Origin: an uncultured Eggerthellaceae bacterium
GTDB taxonomy: Bacteria > Actinomycetota > Coriobacteriia > Coriobacteriales > Eggerthellaceae
Length of the DNA stretch: 64,000 nucleotides
Direction of reading: 5' to 3'
NCBI GenBank assembly: GCA_958452575.1
Contig: CAUDUM010000001.1
Coordinates: forward strand, 439,490-503,489
The notes under the pieces are model-generated. The model had not been told where the DNA came from. It was given only the letters and a program-made list of their open reading frames with translations, and made no database searches. How positions within the stretch are numbered: the first letter of the stretch is position 1; each line of letters opens with the position of its first letter. A program made the position numbers and the translations under genes. Of the stretch, positions 52,323 to 61,785 are shown one piece after another.

Positions 52323-53696
52323 CTACCACCACTTCTCCCAGAAATGCTTCTTGCGCTTGGGCTCCGGCTCTGGCTCGGGCTCGACCGCTTCCGAGCCGTC
52401 GACGGATGCCATCATGGCAAGCTCCGCCAGCTCCTCATCGGTGAACTCGGAGTCGTCCGCCTCGAAGTCTTCCGAGCGCGCATCCTCCAAGGAGGCCGGC
52501 TCCGCGTCCTCGCCGTCGGAGACCCCCTCCGCATCCATCGCGTCGGAAACCTCGTCGATGCGCCGCTCGAGATCGCGCTCGGCATCGTCTGAAAGCGCTT
52601 CGTCGTCGACCAACGCAACCGCAACGTCAGAGACATCCTCGTCCGTCGTTTCGACCGGCTCCGGCTGGTCGTCCGCATCGCCCTCCTGGGGGATATCCTC
52701 CGCATCGGCAGATGCCGCATCGTCCTCCAGCGAGGCGATCTTAGTCGACGCGCCGCCGTGATCGGAGGCGCCTTCCTCGTAGCGATCGTCGAAATCGCCG
52801 ATGAGCGCCGCTGCGAAATCCGTCGGATCGAAATCGCGCAGATCGTCGATGCTCTCGCCCACGCCGATCTTGATGATCGGCAGCTCCAGCTCGTGCGAGA
52901 CGGCAAGTGCGATGCCGCCCTTGGCCGTGCCGTCGAGCTTGGTGATGATGAGCGCATCGAGATCCAGCGCGCGGTTGAACTCGCGCGCTTGCTGAAGGCC
53001 GTTCTGCCCGGTGGTGGCATCGATGACGAGCACCGTGTGGACGGGCAGGCTCGAGCGCTTGCGCGTGACGTTGACGACCTTCTCCAGCTCGCGCATCAAG
53101 TCAGACGACGTGTGCAGGCGTCCGGCAGTATCGATGAGCACCAGATCGGCGCCGACCGCCTCGGCGCGTTCGATCGTGTCGTAGCACACGCTCGCAGGAT
53201 CGGCCCCGCGCTCGCGCGTGACCATCTCCACGTCGGCGCGGCGCGCCCAAACCTCCAGCTGCTCGATGGCGGCAGCGCGGAACGTGTCTGCCGAACCAAG
53301 GATCACCGTGCGACCCGCGTCGGTGGCCTCCTTGGCGATCTTGCCCACCGTGGTGGTTTTGCCGGTGCCGTTGATGCCGACGAACAGGACGAGCGATTTC
53401 TCACCACCGAGGATGTCCTCGCCGCCCGGGGTGAACGTCTCGGCGATATGCTCGCGCAGCAGATCGAGCACCGCATAGGCATCGGGAAGCGCCTGGCGCC
53501 GTGCGGTATCGCGCAAACGCTCGACGATGTCGGAAGCCGCCATGCCGCCGACATCCGCCAAGATGAGCGTCTCCTCAAGGGTATCCCAAAACTCCTCGTC
53601 GAGAGCGGGACCGCGATCGAGCAGAACGTTCATCTGCTCCTTGAACCGATCGCGCGATCGCGCCAATCCCTCGCTGATTCTATCGAAAAAGCCCAT
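52323..53696 (-). CDS. ftsY: Signal recognition particle receptor FtsY
   Basis: This 457-residue SRP receptor GTPase docks ribosome-SRP complexes at the membrane. A short N region leads directly into the NG domain: GINGTGKTTT (107-116), ADTFRAAAIEQL, DTAGRLH, and TKLDGTAKGG. After residue about 300 there is an acidic Asp/Glu/Ser/Ala tail of about 150 residues. It ends in a basic-aromatic stretch, KRKKHFWEKWW. In most bacteria the acidic A domain and membrane-binding helix are N-terminal; here that arrangement is reversed. It is downstream of smc with a 214-base gap holding a structured repeat. Confidence 0.93.
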   Translation of the reverse strand: MGFFDRISEGLARSRDRFKEQMNVLLDRGPALDEEFWDTLEETLILADVGGMAASDIVERLRDTARRQALPDAYAVLDLLREHIAETFTPGGEDILGGEKSLVLFVGINGTGKTTTVGKIAKEATDAGRTVILGSADTFRAAAIEQLEVWARRADVEMVTRERGADPASVCYDTIERAEAVGADLVLIDTAGRLHTSSDLMRELEKVVNVTRKRSSLPVHTVLVIDATTGQNGLQQAREFNRALDLDALIITKLDGTAKGGIALAVSHELELPIIKIGVGESIDDLRDFDPTDFAAALIGDFDDRYEEGASDHGGASTKIASLEDDAASADAEDIPQEGDADDQPEPVETTDEDVSDVAVALVDDEALSDDAERDLERRIDEVSDAMDAEGVSDGEDAEPASLEDARSEDFEADDSEFTDEELAELAMMASVDGSEAVEPEPEPEPKRKKHFWEKWW

Positions 53697-53776
53697 GGGG
53701 ACTCCCCTTCCTTCTTCCTACAAGCGGCAGAGCATGCGCTCCTCCGCACTGGCTTTGCCCGACCCTCGACAGGGCT

Positions 53777-53890
53777 GCCCCGGAGGGACGGAGCTCGCGC
53801 GCAGTTTCCGCAGCCCCTTAAACGCGTTCGCAGAACGCGTTTTGCAAAGGGCGAGGACTTGTTTGAGCACGTGCCCCGTCCCTCCGGGGC
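53777..53890 (-). repeat. Structured intergenic repeat, copy B
   Basis: Outer arms of 15 bases (53777-53791 with 53876-53890) enclose an inner hairpin (AAACGCGTTC at 53820-53829, complement at 53833-53842). The motifs CGCGCGCAGTTTCCGCA (53796-53812) and AGGACTTGTTTGAGCACG (53854-53871) match copy A at 16/17 and 17/18 positions, whereas the helices are different. It lies between smc and ftsY. Confidence 0.72.
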
Positions 53891-53910
53891 GGCCCGCCAT
53901 GCGCCCAAAC

Positions 53911-56900
53911 CTACTCAGCATGCTGAAGCGCGTGCTCCAGACGCTGGCTGACCACCTTGGTCACGCCATCGGACTGCATCGACACGCCGAACAGCACATC
54001 CGCCATCTCCATCGTGCGGCGCTGATGGGTGATCATGATGAGCTGCGTCGTGTCGCGCAGCGAGTTGAGATACGCCGTCAGACGACGCAGGTTGCTGTCG
54101 TCGAGAGCCGCCTCCACCTCGTCGAGGATGTAGAACGGCGTCGCGCGCGTGCGGTACACGGCGAACAGCAGGGCAAGCGCGGTGAGCGACTTCTCGCCGC
54201 CGGACATGAGCATCATCTTGGTGATGCGCTTGCCGCGCGGTTGCGCCGTCACCTCCACGCCCGTGTTCTCAAGGTCGTCGGGATCCACAAGGGTGAGCTG
54301 GGCGGAACCGCCCGGGAACAGCACCGAGAAGATCTCGCGGAAGTTGGCGTCGACCGTTTCGAACGTGCGCACGAAGTCGTCTTTCATGCGCACGTCGATG
54401 ACGCGCACGATCTTGGCCAAAGAACGGCGGGCGTCGTCAAGGTCCTGGATCTGAGAGGCCAGGTAGTCGTAACGCGTCTTGAGCTGATCGTACTCCTGCG
54501 CCGCATCGGGATTGATCGTGCCCATGTTGGCGATGCGGCGGCGCAGCTTGAACGCCTCGCCCTCCAGTTCGGCGCGGTTCTCAAGCTCCGGCGCCTTGAG
54601 CGCCGTCTCGAGCGGTACGCCGCAATCCTGCACGATCGCGTTGACGGCGGCGTCCACCTGCACTTCGAGGCGACCCTTGTCAACGCGGACCTGCCCCATG
54701 CGCGAGTTCGCCTCGTCGAAGGCGTCATGGGCGGCGCGGGCGCGAGATCGGGCCTCGTTGGCCTGGGCATGCAGCCCCGACGTCGAGTCCTGAGCCAAAG
54801 CCGCCTGCTCCTCGAGAGCGCGAGCACGGCGGCGGGCGCTGTCGGCAAGCTCCTCCATCAAGGCGAGCAGCGGGACCGCGCGCTTCTGCGCCACCTGCTT
54901 GCGCGCGAGCGTCTCACGCGCCTCGGAATCGGACGCGTCGATCTGAGCGAGCTCATGCACGCGCGCGTCGACGATGCGCGAGGTGTACGTCTGGCGCTCG
55001 GCGAGGGTCGCTGCGGACAGGCGCGCCTCGGCAAGCGCGTCGCGCGCCTGCGCAGCCTGCTTACGCAAGGGCGCCAGGCTCTCGCGCAGCTCGGTGAGCG
55101 CGCGCTCAGAGTCCTCGAGCTTCTCCCCCAGCTCGGCGATGCGCGCCTCCAGCGCCTCCACCGAAGGACGCGCTTGGTCGACGGCGCGCGCGGCATCCTC
55201 ATGCTGGCGTTCGATCTCCTCGCGCTCGGAGCGAAGCGAAGCCAGCTTGCGCTCGGCGTCGTCGGCGTCCTTGCGGGTGGCCTGAGCCGTGCCCCGCGCC
55301 GACGCGAGACTCTGCGAGAGCTTCAGGCTCTGCGCTTGGGCCTCATGCTGCGCCTCCTCGGCCGCACGGGCCTGGGCCTCAAGATCCGCGCGCTCCGCCT
55401 CCTGTGCATCCAGACGGGCGCGAAGCTCGTCGAGCATGCGCGCACGCGCCAAGATGCCGTCCTCGCCCTGCGTCGAGCGGGACGACCCGACAAGCACCTT
55501 GCCAGAAGGCCACACGACCTCGCCGGACTCCGTCACGAACCGCGCTCCGAACGCATCCTGGGCCTGCGCCGATAAAGCGGACTCCAGCGAATCGCATACG
55601 ACGACATCGCCCAAAAGCTCTTCGACGGCATGGGCCGCGTCGGTGGGATACGAGAGCGCGTCGATCAACGCGCGCCCCCCGCATGCTCGTGCGGCATCGC
55701 GCGCGACGACCCGGGCCGCACGGCCCGCACGGGGCATGAACACGACCTCGCCCTCCTGATCGGCGGCGTCAAGCCCCGAGGCGAGCGAAAGCGTATCGCG
55801 CGACCCGTCGATGAGCAACGCGGCTACATCGCCGGCGAGCAGGCGCTCGACCAGCTCCTCGGATCCCTCTTCGGCACGCAGCACATGGGAGAGCGGCAAT
55901 GCCGAACCCGCCACCTCGTCGGCATGATCGAGGATCCACGAACGGGCGGGGCCCGAAGAAGCGGCAGCGCGCTCGCGCTCCTCCAAACCCTTGATCTGGG
56001 ATGTCGTCACCGAGACGGCATCGCGCGCGACGTCGAGCGCCTTGCGGGCGGCCTCGCGCGCGCCGACGGCGGCACCCGCCTTCTCGCGAGCCTCCTTCTC
56101 TGCCGCCTCCAAGCCGGCAAGCTCGGCGGTGGCAGCAGCTGCCGATGCTGCCTTCTCCGATGCCTCGGCGGCTGCACGCTCCAGCTGCACGTCGAGCTCC
56201 TGACGGCGGGCCTCGACGAGCTTGGCGTGCGCCACTCCGGCCGCAAGCTCCTCGCGCGTGCGCTCCAAATCGCGACGGGCCTGCTCGCGGGCGGACTGGG
56301 CGCCTCGGCGGTCCTTCTCGAGCGCCGCGATGTCGGCATCCGCCTGGCGATGCTTGCGCGTCAACTCCGCGTGCTCCTCGGCAAGACGCGCGACGTTGGC
56401 GTCTGCCGCCTGCTTCTGCACGCGAACCTGCTCGAGCTGGGCTGCCGCCTCGACGCGATCCTGCTCGGCTTGCGCGCGGCGTGCTTTGTCCGTCTCAAGC
56501 GTCACTTGCAGATCGGCCGCATAGCTTTGGGCGGCGCGGCGTTTCTCGTGCAAAAGCAACGTCGCGGCATCGAATCGCTCGACCGCCGCCGAAGCGCGGC
56601 GATGCTGGCGGGAGAGCTCTCCTGCATCCACGGATTGGCGGCGGATGCCCTCCTGGATACGCTCGGCATCCTGCTCCGCTTGCTCGATGGCGGCTTTACG
56701 CTGTTCGAGCTCCTGTTCAAGCGCACGTTCCTTTTCAAGCGTCTGATCCCAGGCGCGCTGCAGCGTGCGCAGGTCGTCTACCGCAAGCGATACGGTCATG
56801 TCGGCAAGCTGAGCGGAAAGCTCCTGATAGGTGCGGGCGCGCTTGGCCTTGCGGGCAAGCGGACCCAGCTGGCGCTCCACCTCCGCGGCGACATCCTTCA

Positions 56901-57471
56901 CGCGCGCCAGATGCTGGTCCATGCGCTCGAGCTTGCGCGCGCTTTTGGCTTTGCGCTGCTTGTGCTTGAGAACGCCCGCCGCTTCCTCGATGAGCGCGCG
57001 GCGGTCCTCGGGCTTGGATTGCAAGATGGAGTCCAGGTTGCCCTGGCTGATGATGGAGTGCGTGCCCGTGCCCAAGCCGGAGTCGTGCAGGATGTCCAGC
57101 ACATCCATGCGACGTGCCGCGGTGCCGTTGATCAGGTACTCGCTCTCGCCCGAGCGGTACATGCGGCGCGTGATGGCCACTTCGGAGTAATCAACGGGCA
57201 GCGTGCCGTCGGAGTTGTCAAGCACCAGGTCGACTTCGGCCAGCCCGACGCTTTTGCGCGCCGACGATCCCGCGAAGATGACGTCCTCCATCGCCTGGCC
57301 GCGCAGGTTCTTGGCGTTGCGCTCGCCGAGCACCCACAGCACGGCGTCGGAGATGTTGGATTTGCCCGAGCCGTTTGGCCCCACGACGGCGGTGATGCCG
57401 GGCTCAAGCGACAGGACGCTGCGGTCGGCGAAGGATTTGAATCCTTTGAGGATCAGCGATTTGAGGTACAT
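53911..57471 (-). CDS. smc: Chromosome segregation protein SMC
   Basis: This 1186-residue condensin ATPase organises and segregates the chromosome. The N-terminal head has Walker A GPNGSGKSN (31-39). Two long Ala/Glu/Arg-rich coiled-coil arms (about 165-500 and 660-1010) flank a hinge at roughly 505-650. The C-terminal head carries the signature LMSGGEKSLTALAL and Walker B ILDEVEAALDDSN. The length is standard. It is in the plsX-rnc-smc-ftsY order typical of the phylum, 9 bases from rnc. Confidence 0.95.
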   Translation of the reverse strand: MYLKSLILKGFKSFADRSVLSLEPGITAVVGPNGSGKSNISDAVLWVLGERNAKNLRGQAMEDVIFAGSSARKSVGLAEVDLVLDNSDGTLPVDYSEVAITRRMYRSGESEYLINGTAARRMDVLDILHDSGLGTGTHSIISQGNLDSILQSKPEDRRALIEEAAGVLKHKQRKAKSARKLERMDQHLARVKDVAAEVERQLGPLARKAKRARTYQELSAQLADMTVSLAVDDLRTLQRAWDQTLEKERALEQELEQRKAAIEQAEQDAERIQEGIRRQSVDAGELSRQHRRASAAVERFDAATLLLHEKRRAAQSYAADLQVTLETDKARRAQAEQDRVEAAAQLEQVRVQKQAADANVARLAEEHAELTRKHRQADADIAALEKDRRGAQSAREQARRDLERTREELAAGVAHAKLVEARRQELDVQLERAAAEASEKAASAAAATAELAGLEAAEKEAREKAGAAVGAREAARKALDVARDAVSVTTSQIKGLEERERAAASSGPARSWILDHADEVAGSALPLSHVLRAEEGSEELVERLLAGDVAALLIDGSRDTLSLASGLDAADQEGEVVFMPRAGRAARVVARDAARACGGRALIDALSYPTDAAHAVEELLGDVVVCDSLESALSAQAQDAFGARFVTESGEVVWPSGKVLVGSSRSTQGEDGILARARMLDELRARLDAQEAERADLEAQARAAEEAQHEAQAQSLKLSQSLASARGTAQATRKDADDAERKLASLRSEREEIERQHEDAARAVDQARPSVEALEARIAELGEKLEDSERALTELRESLAPLRKQAAQARDALAEARLSAATLAERQTYTSRIVDARVHELAQIDASDSEARETLARKQVAQKRAVPLLALMEELADSARRRARALEEQAALAQDSTSGLHAQANEARSRARAAHDAFDEANSRMGQVRVDKGRLEVQVDAAVNAIVQDCGVPLETALKAPELENRAELEGEAFKLRRRIANMGTINPDAAQEYDQLKTRYDYLASQIQDLDDARRSLAKIVRVIDVRMKDDFVRTFETVDANFREIFSVLFPGGSAQLTLVDPDDLENTGVEVTAQPRGKRITKMMLMSGGEKSLTALALLFAVYRTRATPFYILDEVEAALDDSNLRRLTAYLNSLRDTTQLIMITHQRRTMEMADVLFGVSMQSDGVTKVVSQRLEHALQHAE

Positions 57472-57480
57472 CGCGCCGTC

Positions 57481-58320
57481 CTACTGACCGGCCTTGCGCT
57501 GCTGCTTGGCAAACTCGCGCTCGGATTTGCGCCGCGCCTTCTCCTCGGCTTTGGCGGCTTTCGCCTTGGCGGCGGCTTCCGCCTTTTCCGCGCGCGCCTC
57601 GTCGTCGAGCCCCAGCCCGAAGAATTCGCCCAAGCGGGCAAGCGTGCTCTTGGCCGCCTGGCTTTCAGCCTCCTTCTTGGTGCGCCCGGTGCCCAGCGCC
57701 AGACCCTGCGACCCGGCGAACACCTGCGCGACGAACGTGCGGTCATGCGGAGGGCCCTGTGTCTCGACCAGCTTGTAGGTGGGCGTGATGCCGTCCTCCT
57801 GCAGCTTCTCCTGAAGCGCGCTCTTGGGGTTTTCCGGCTCCAAGGCCAGCTCTTCGGACATCTGGGGGAACAGCGTGCGCGCCACGAACGCGCGCGCCGC
57901 CTCGATGCCGCCGTCGAGGTACAACGCGCCCACGACGGCCTCGTAGACGTTCTCAAGCGCGGAGTGGAGGCCGCGCTTGCCCGTGCCCGCCTCGGAGGAG
58001 CCGAACACGATGATGTCGGCAAATCCCAGATCGCCCGCCACGTCGGCCAGCGTCGAGCCGGCGACAAGCGCCACCTTGATGCGCGTCAGGCCGCCTTCGT
58101 CCAACCCATGGAAGCGCTCGAACGCCTCGGTCGCGACGATGGCGCCCAAGATGCTGTCGCCCAGAAACTCCAGGCGCTCGTAGGAATACTTGATCGCGCG
58201 CCCCTCGACGGCGGAAGGATGCGTCACGGCGGCAAGCAGGAACTGCTCGTTCGCGAAGCGGTATTGCAGGATGTCCTGCGCCTTATCGAGTTTGCTGCGT
58301 TGCTCGTCCGTTAACGTCAT
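57481..58320 (-). CDS. rnc: Ribonuclease III
   Basis: This 279-residue enzyme cleaves double-stranded RNA for rRNA processing and decay. The catalytic signature ERLEFLGDSILGAIV is near residues 43-57, with the second acidic site in ENVYEAVVGALYLDGG. The C-terminal double-stranded RNA-binding domain (about 160-235) reads LQEKLQEDGITPTYKLVE onward. A Lys/Ala/Glu-rich tail of about 40 residues is an extension beyond the usual length. The start at 58318-58320 (MTLTDEQ) lacks a strong ribosome binding site, so an upstream start is possible. Confidence 0.93.
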   Translation of the reverse strand: MTLTDEQRSKLDKAQDILQYRFANEQFLLAAVTHPSAVEGRAIKYSYERLEFLGDSILGAIVATEAFERFHGLDEGGLTRIKVALVAGSTLADVAGDLGFADIIVFGSSEAGTGKRGLHSALENVYEAVVGALYLDGGIEAARAFVARTLFPQMSEELALEPENPKSALQEKLQEDGITPTYKLVETQGPPHDRTFVAQVFAGSQGLALGTGRTKKEAESQAAKSTLARLGEFFGLGLDDEARAEKAEAAAKAKAAKAEEKARRKSEREFAKQQRKAGQ

Positions 58321-58424
58321 CGTATTCCAACCTGTTGATCCGTCTTGTCCGCCCATCGTCGTCAATTCGCATGCGCCCGACGGGCAACCGCCTGAGCGCA
58401 TCCTTGCATTTTAGCCCAGGGGTC

Positions 58425-59414
58425 CTAGGCCGAAGCCGTCTGCGCGATTAATTCAGAAACACGCTCGCGAACCAGCTGCGCCGAGGTCAGCACCCCGTTT
58501 TTGACCGCGGTGGCGTTGGAGGAGCCATGCCCCACGATGCAGGCGCCCTTGACGCCCAGCAGCGGCGCTCCGCCGTAGGTGTCGGCGCTCACCTGGCGCT
58601 TGAGATCCGACAGGCCGCCCTTGAGCGCAAGCGCGCCCAGCTTGGTGACCGCGGACTTCATCATGATGTCCTTAAGCGTCTTGAACAGCACCTTGGACGT
58701 GCCCTCGATGGTCTTGAGGCACACATTGCCGGTGAACCCGTCGCACACGAACACGTCGAAGTTTGCCGCCAGCACATCGCCGCCCTCGGCGTTGCCGGCG
58801 AAGTTGGGCAGTTTCTCGCGCATCAGCTTGTGCGCCTCCTGCGCGAACTGCGATCCCTTCTCCTCCTCCTCGCCGATATTGAGCAGCGCAGCGCGCGGAT
58901 GCTCGATGCCCAGCATCTTCTGCGCGTATACCGAGCCCATGCGCCCGAACTGTACCAGGTACTCGGGCTTGCAGTCGGCGTTGGCGCCCACATCGCACAT
59001 GACAACCGGTCGCACCGGCGAAGGGATCACCGTAGCCAGCGCGGGGCGGGCGATGCCCTTGGCGCGCCCCATCACAAGAGTCGCGGCGGCAAGACACGCT
59101 CCTGTCGAGCCTGCCGAGAAGAAGCCTTGCGCGGCCTCCTCCTTGACCAGGCGGCATCCCACCACGATCGAGGAGTCCTTCTTCTTGCGCACTGCCTGGG
59201 CGGGATGCTCCCCCATCGAGATGGCCTCGGTCGTGGGTTGCGCGACGCAGCGGTCATGCGCCGCCGCGAACGGGGACACCACATCGTCGGGGCCGCACAG
59301 GATGACGGTTAGGTCCTGATCGGCGGCAAGCGCCTGCTCGACGCCCTCCAGCACCACACCAGGAGCGTTGTCGCCGCCCAAAGCGTCGACGGCTATGGTC
59401 ACCTTATCGGGCAT
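58425..59414 (-). CDS. plsX: Phosphate acyltransferase PlsX
   Basis: This 329-residue peripheral membrane enzyme converts acyl-ACP to acyl phosphate, the donor used by PlsY for lysophosphatidic acid. It starts with VTIAVDALGGDNAPG. GSTGACLAAATLVMGR and VCDGFTGNVCLKTIEG are family-specific segments, and LLGVKGACIVGHGSSNATAV lies near the C-terminus. It follows rpmF, with an intrinsic terminator in between, and precedes rnc. Confidence 0.94.
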   Translation of the reverse strand: MPDKVTIAVDALGGDNAPGVVLEGVEQALAADQDLTVILCGPDDVVSPFAAAHDRCVAQPTTEAISMGEHPAQAVRKKKDSSIVVGCRLVKEEAAQGFFSAGSTGACLAAATLVMGRAKGIARPALATVIPSPVRPVVMCDVGANADCKPEYLVQFGRMGSVYAQKMLGIEHPRAALLNIGEEEEKGSQFAQEAHKLMREKLPNFAGNAEGGDVLAANFDVFVCDGFTGNVCLKTIEGTSKVLFKTLKDIMMKSAVTKLGALALKGGLSDLKRQVSADTYGGAPLLGVKGACIVGHGSSNATAVKNGVLTSAQLVRERVSELIAQTASA

Positions 59415-59435
59415 GGAGCCCTCCTATCTCGCGTA

Positions 59436-59484
59436 ACGACAAAAAGCCTCCCGGCGCTCCGTCATCCGAGGAGCGGGGAGGCTG
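59436..59484 (-). terminator. Terminator between rpmF and plsX
   Basis: On the minus strand AGCCTCCC (59483-59476) pairs with GGGAGGCT (59452-59445), with an internal CGCTCC/GGAGCG stem, followed by TTTTTGTCG. It begins about 37 bases after the rpmF stop and would limit readthrough into plsX. Confidence 0.85.
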
Positions 59485-59520
59485 GTTGCTCAACGTAGAG
59501 GCAAGCCCTCGCGTCGGGTT

Positions 59521-59700
59521 CTATTCGGTCTCGATGACCTCGCGCTTGCGGTAGTAGCCGCAGCTGGGGCACACGCGGTGCGGCAGCTTGACCTCGCCGC
59601 AGTTCGGGCACACGGAACGAGCCGCGGTCTCGATGCGATCGTTGGCGCTACGACGGGAATGGGTGCGAGCGCGACCCTTTTTATACTTAGGTACTGCCAT
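59521..59700 (-). CDS. rpmF: Ribosomal protein bL32
   Basis: This 59-residue ribosomal protein starts MAVPKYKKGRARTHSRRS and has the zinc ribbon CPNCGEVKLPHRVCPSCGYY split as CPNC (29-32) and CPSC (42-45), so it is the zinc-binding C+ form. It ends VIETE. AAGGAG lies 7 bases before the ATG at 59698-59700. It belongs to the conserved yceD-rpmF-plsX neighbourhood but is separated from plsX by a terminator and has its own promoter. Confidence 0.96.
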   Translation of the reverse strand: MAVPKYKKGRARTHSRRSANDRIETAARSVCPNCGEVKLPHRVCPSCGYYRKREVIETE

Positions 59701-59722
59701 GACACTGCTCCTTCTTTAAAGC

Positions 59723-59743
59723 CGGGCGAGGCCTGCTCGCCCG
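59723..59743 (-). other. Leader hairpin of rpmF
   Basis: CGGGCGAG (59723-59730) and CTCGCCCG (59736-59743) form an 8-base-pair stem with a 5-base loop in the rpmF 5' leader, just above the ribosome binding site. A role in L32 autoregulation is only a guess. Confidence 0.45.
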
Positions 59744-59771
59744 CCCTGATTCAATAAACACGCGAAAAAGT

Positions 59772-59800
59772 AGTATACCCACATGACCACGTATGCGCAA
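59772..59800 (-). promoter_or_regulatory. Promoter of rpmF
   Basis: On the minus strand TTGCGC (59800-59795) and TATACT (59777-59772) are exactly 17 bases apart, about 72 bases before the rpmF start. Confidence 0.6.
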
Positions 59801-59925
59801 GATGGTATTTGGAATCCATAATTGCTGCATCGACAATGAGCGCTGCAGCAACGGCAGAAGTTGAACACCGGCCATAACTGCCACCCGCCGAACCGCGTTT
59901 TACGGAAACGGGGGCGCTTGCCGCC

Positions 59926-61773
59926 CTATTCCCCGAACTGGAGCTTGTAGTACTTCGCGTAGGTACCGCCGCGGGCGAGGAGCTCGTCGTGGGTGCCGAA
60001 CTCCACCACGCGGCCCTCGTCCACCACCGCGATGGCGTCGGCGCCGCGGATGGTGGATAGGCGGTGCGCGATGATCAGCGTGGTGCGGCCGCGTGAGAGC
60101 TCGGCCAGCGAGTGCTGCACGGCACGCTCGCTTTCGTTGTCGAGCGCGCTGGTGGCCTCATCCAAGATGAGGATGCGCGGATCGCGCAGGAACACGCGGG
60201 CGATGGCGATGCGCTGCTTTTGACCGCCTGATAGGCGCGCGCCGCGTTCCCCCACCTGCGTGCCGAACCCGTCAGGCAGATCCTCCACGAACTCCAGGAT
60301 GTTCGCCTTGCGCGCGGCCTCGCGAACCTCTTCGTCGGTGGCGTTGGGCTTGCCATAGGCGATGTTGTCGCGGATGGTGCCGCCGAACAGATACACGTCC
60401 TGCTGCACGATGCCGATGGCTTCCCGCAACGATGCGACGGTCACGCGGCTCACGTCCACCCCGTCGATCTCAACCGATCCGCTGCGCGGGTCGTAGAAGC
60501 GCGGCAGGAGCGAGCATGTGGTGGTCTTTCCGCCGCCCGATGGTCCCACCAACGCCACCGTGGCGCCTGCGGGCACCTCAAGGTCCAGCCCGCGCAGCAC
60601 CTCGGCGTCGTCGTAGCCGAAATGCACATCGCGATAGCGCACATGCCCGCGGACGACGCCCTCATGGGCGGCCTGCGCCAACGGCAGCGCGCCGGGCGCA
60701 TCCTGGATGTCGGGACGCACCGCCAGCACCTCTGCGAAGCGGCGAAAGCCAGCGTAGCCTTTTTGGAACGTCTCGACGAAGTTGATGAGCTGCTCGATCG
60801 GCGACAGGAAGATGCCGATGTAGAGCGCATAGATCGCAAGGTCGGTGACGGCCAGCCCGCCCGTCGCGACGAAGTAGCCGCCGCCCACCACCGTGATCGT
60901 GTAAAGAACGCCCGTGAAGATGGAGTTGACCGCGTGGAACGACCCCATGAAGCGGTACGAGCTTTCCTTGGTGGCGACGAACCGGCGGTTGCTCGCGTCG
61001 AACTTGCCCAGCTCGACGCCCTCGTTGCCGAACGACTTGACCACGCGGATGCCGCCGAGCGAATCCTGCAGCTGCGCGTTGATGTCGGCCATTTTGCGGC
61101 GGTTCTCGGTGAAGATGACCCGCTTTTTGTAGTTGCGCCACGCGCTGTACACCGCCATCAGCACCGTCGCCGCCAGCATGATCGCCGTCAAGGGCACGTT
61201 GACAAAGAACAGGAGCGCGAACGAGCCGATGATCTTGAGCAGGCAGATGAACAGGTTCTCAGGTCCGTGGTGCGCGAGCTCGGAGATGTCGAACAGGTCG
61301 TTGACGATCTTGCTCATCATCACGCCGGTGTTATGACGGTCGTAGTACGAGAAGCTCAAGCGCTGGTACTGCTGGTACAGGTCGCGACGCATGTTCGCCT
61401 CCATGCGCGCGCCCATGATGTGGCCCCAGGCCGTGATGAAGTACTGACAGGCCGTGCGCACCGCGTACAGCGCGACGAACAGCGCGAGGATCCAGCCCAG
61501 CGACGCCAGGACGGCCTCGGCGGGCTGCAGGAAGAACTCCTTGGTGAAGAAGTTGAGGAACTGGGGGAACGCCAGGTCGATGCAAGCGAGCACCGTCGCG
61601 CACACCAAGTCGAACCAGAACAGGAACTTGAACGGCCGGTAGTACCCGACGAAACGCTTGGCGACATCGCGCCCGGTCACGCGCGGCTCCGCGCCGCGTT
61701 TCGTCTGGTCGGCGCCGTCAGCGCGCACGTCTTCGACGCGGGAAGGTCCCGCGTTTTTCGATCGCTCAGCCAT
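59926..61773 (-). CDS. ABC transporter, fused permease and ATPase
   Basis: This 615-residue type IV exporter half-transporter has an N-terminal six-helix membrane domain (about 45-340, including RLSFSYYDRHNTGVMMSKI) and a nucleotide-binding domain. The latter has Walker A VGPSGGGKTTT, signature LSGGQKQRIAIARVFL, Walker B ILILDEATSALD and the H-loop IAHRLSTI. It resembles MsbA/multidrug-type lipid or drug exporters and would work as a homodimer. It starts about 12 bases after yceD on the same strand. The substrate is unknown. Confidence 0.9.
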   Translation of the reverse strand: MAERSKNAGPSRVEDVRADGADQTKRGAEPRVTGRDVAKRFVGYYRPFKFLFWFDLVCATVLACIDLAFPQFLNFFTKEFFLQPAEAVLASLGWILALFVALYAVRTACQYFITAWGHIMGARMEANMRRDLYQQYQRLSFSYYDRHNTGVMMSKIVNDLFDISELAHHGPENLFICLLKIIGSFALLFFVNVPLTAIMLAATVLMAVYSAWRNYKKRVIFTENRRKMADINAQLQDSLGGIRVVKSFGNEGVELGKFDASNRRFVATKESSYRFMGSFHAVNSIFTGVLYTITVVGGGYFVATGGLAVTDLAIYALYIGIFLSPIEQLINFVETFQKGYAGFRRFAEVLAVRPDIQDAPGALPLAQAAHEGVVRGHVRYRDVHFGYDDAEVLRGLDLEVPAGATVALVGPSGGGKTTTCSLLPRFYDPRSGSVEIDGVDVSRVTVASLREAIGIVQQDVYLFGGTIRDNIAYGKPNATDEEVREAARKANILEFVEDLPDGFGTQVGERGARLSGGQKQRIAIARVFLRDPRILILDEATSALDNESERAVQHSLAELSRGRTTLIIAHRLSTIRGADAIAVVDEGRVVEFGTHDELLARGGTYAKYYKLQFGE

Positions 61774-61785
61774 GGATGCGGGCCG

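Noticed and set aside
55630..58314. An 894-codon plus-strand frame opposite smc and rnc
   Set aside because: It is the antisense of the SMC coiled coil and RNase III, has no recognisable domain and lacks a ribosome binding site.
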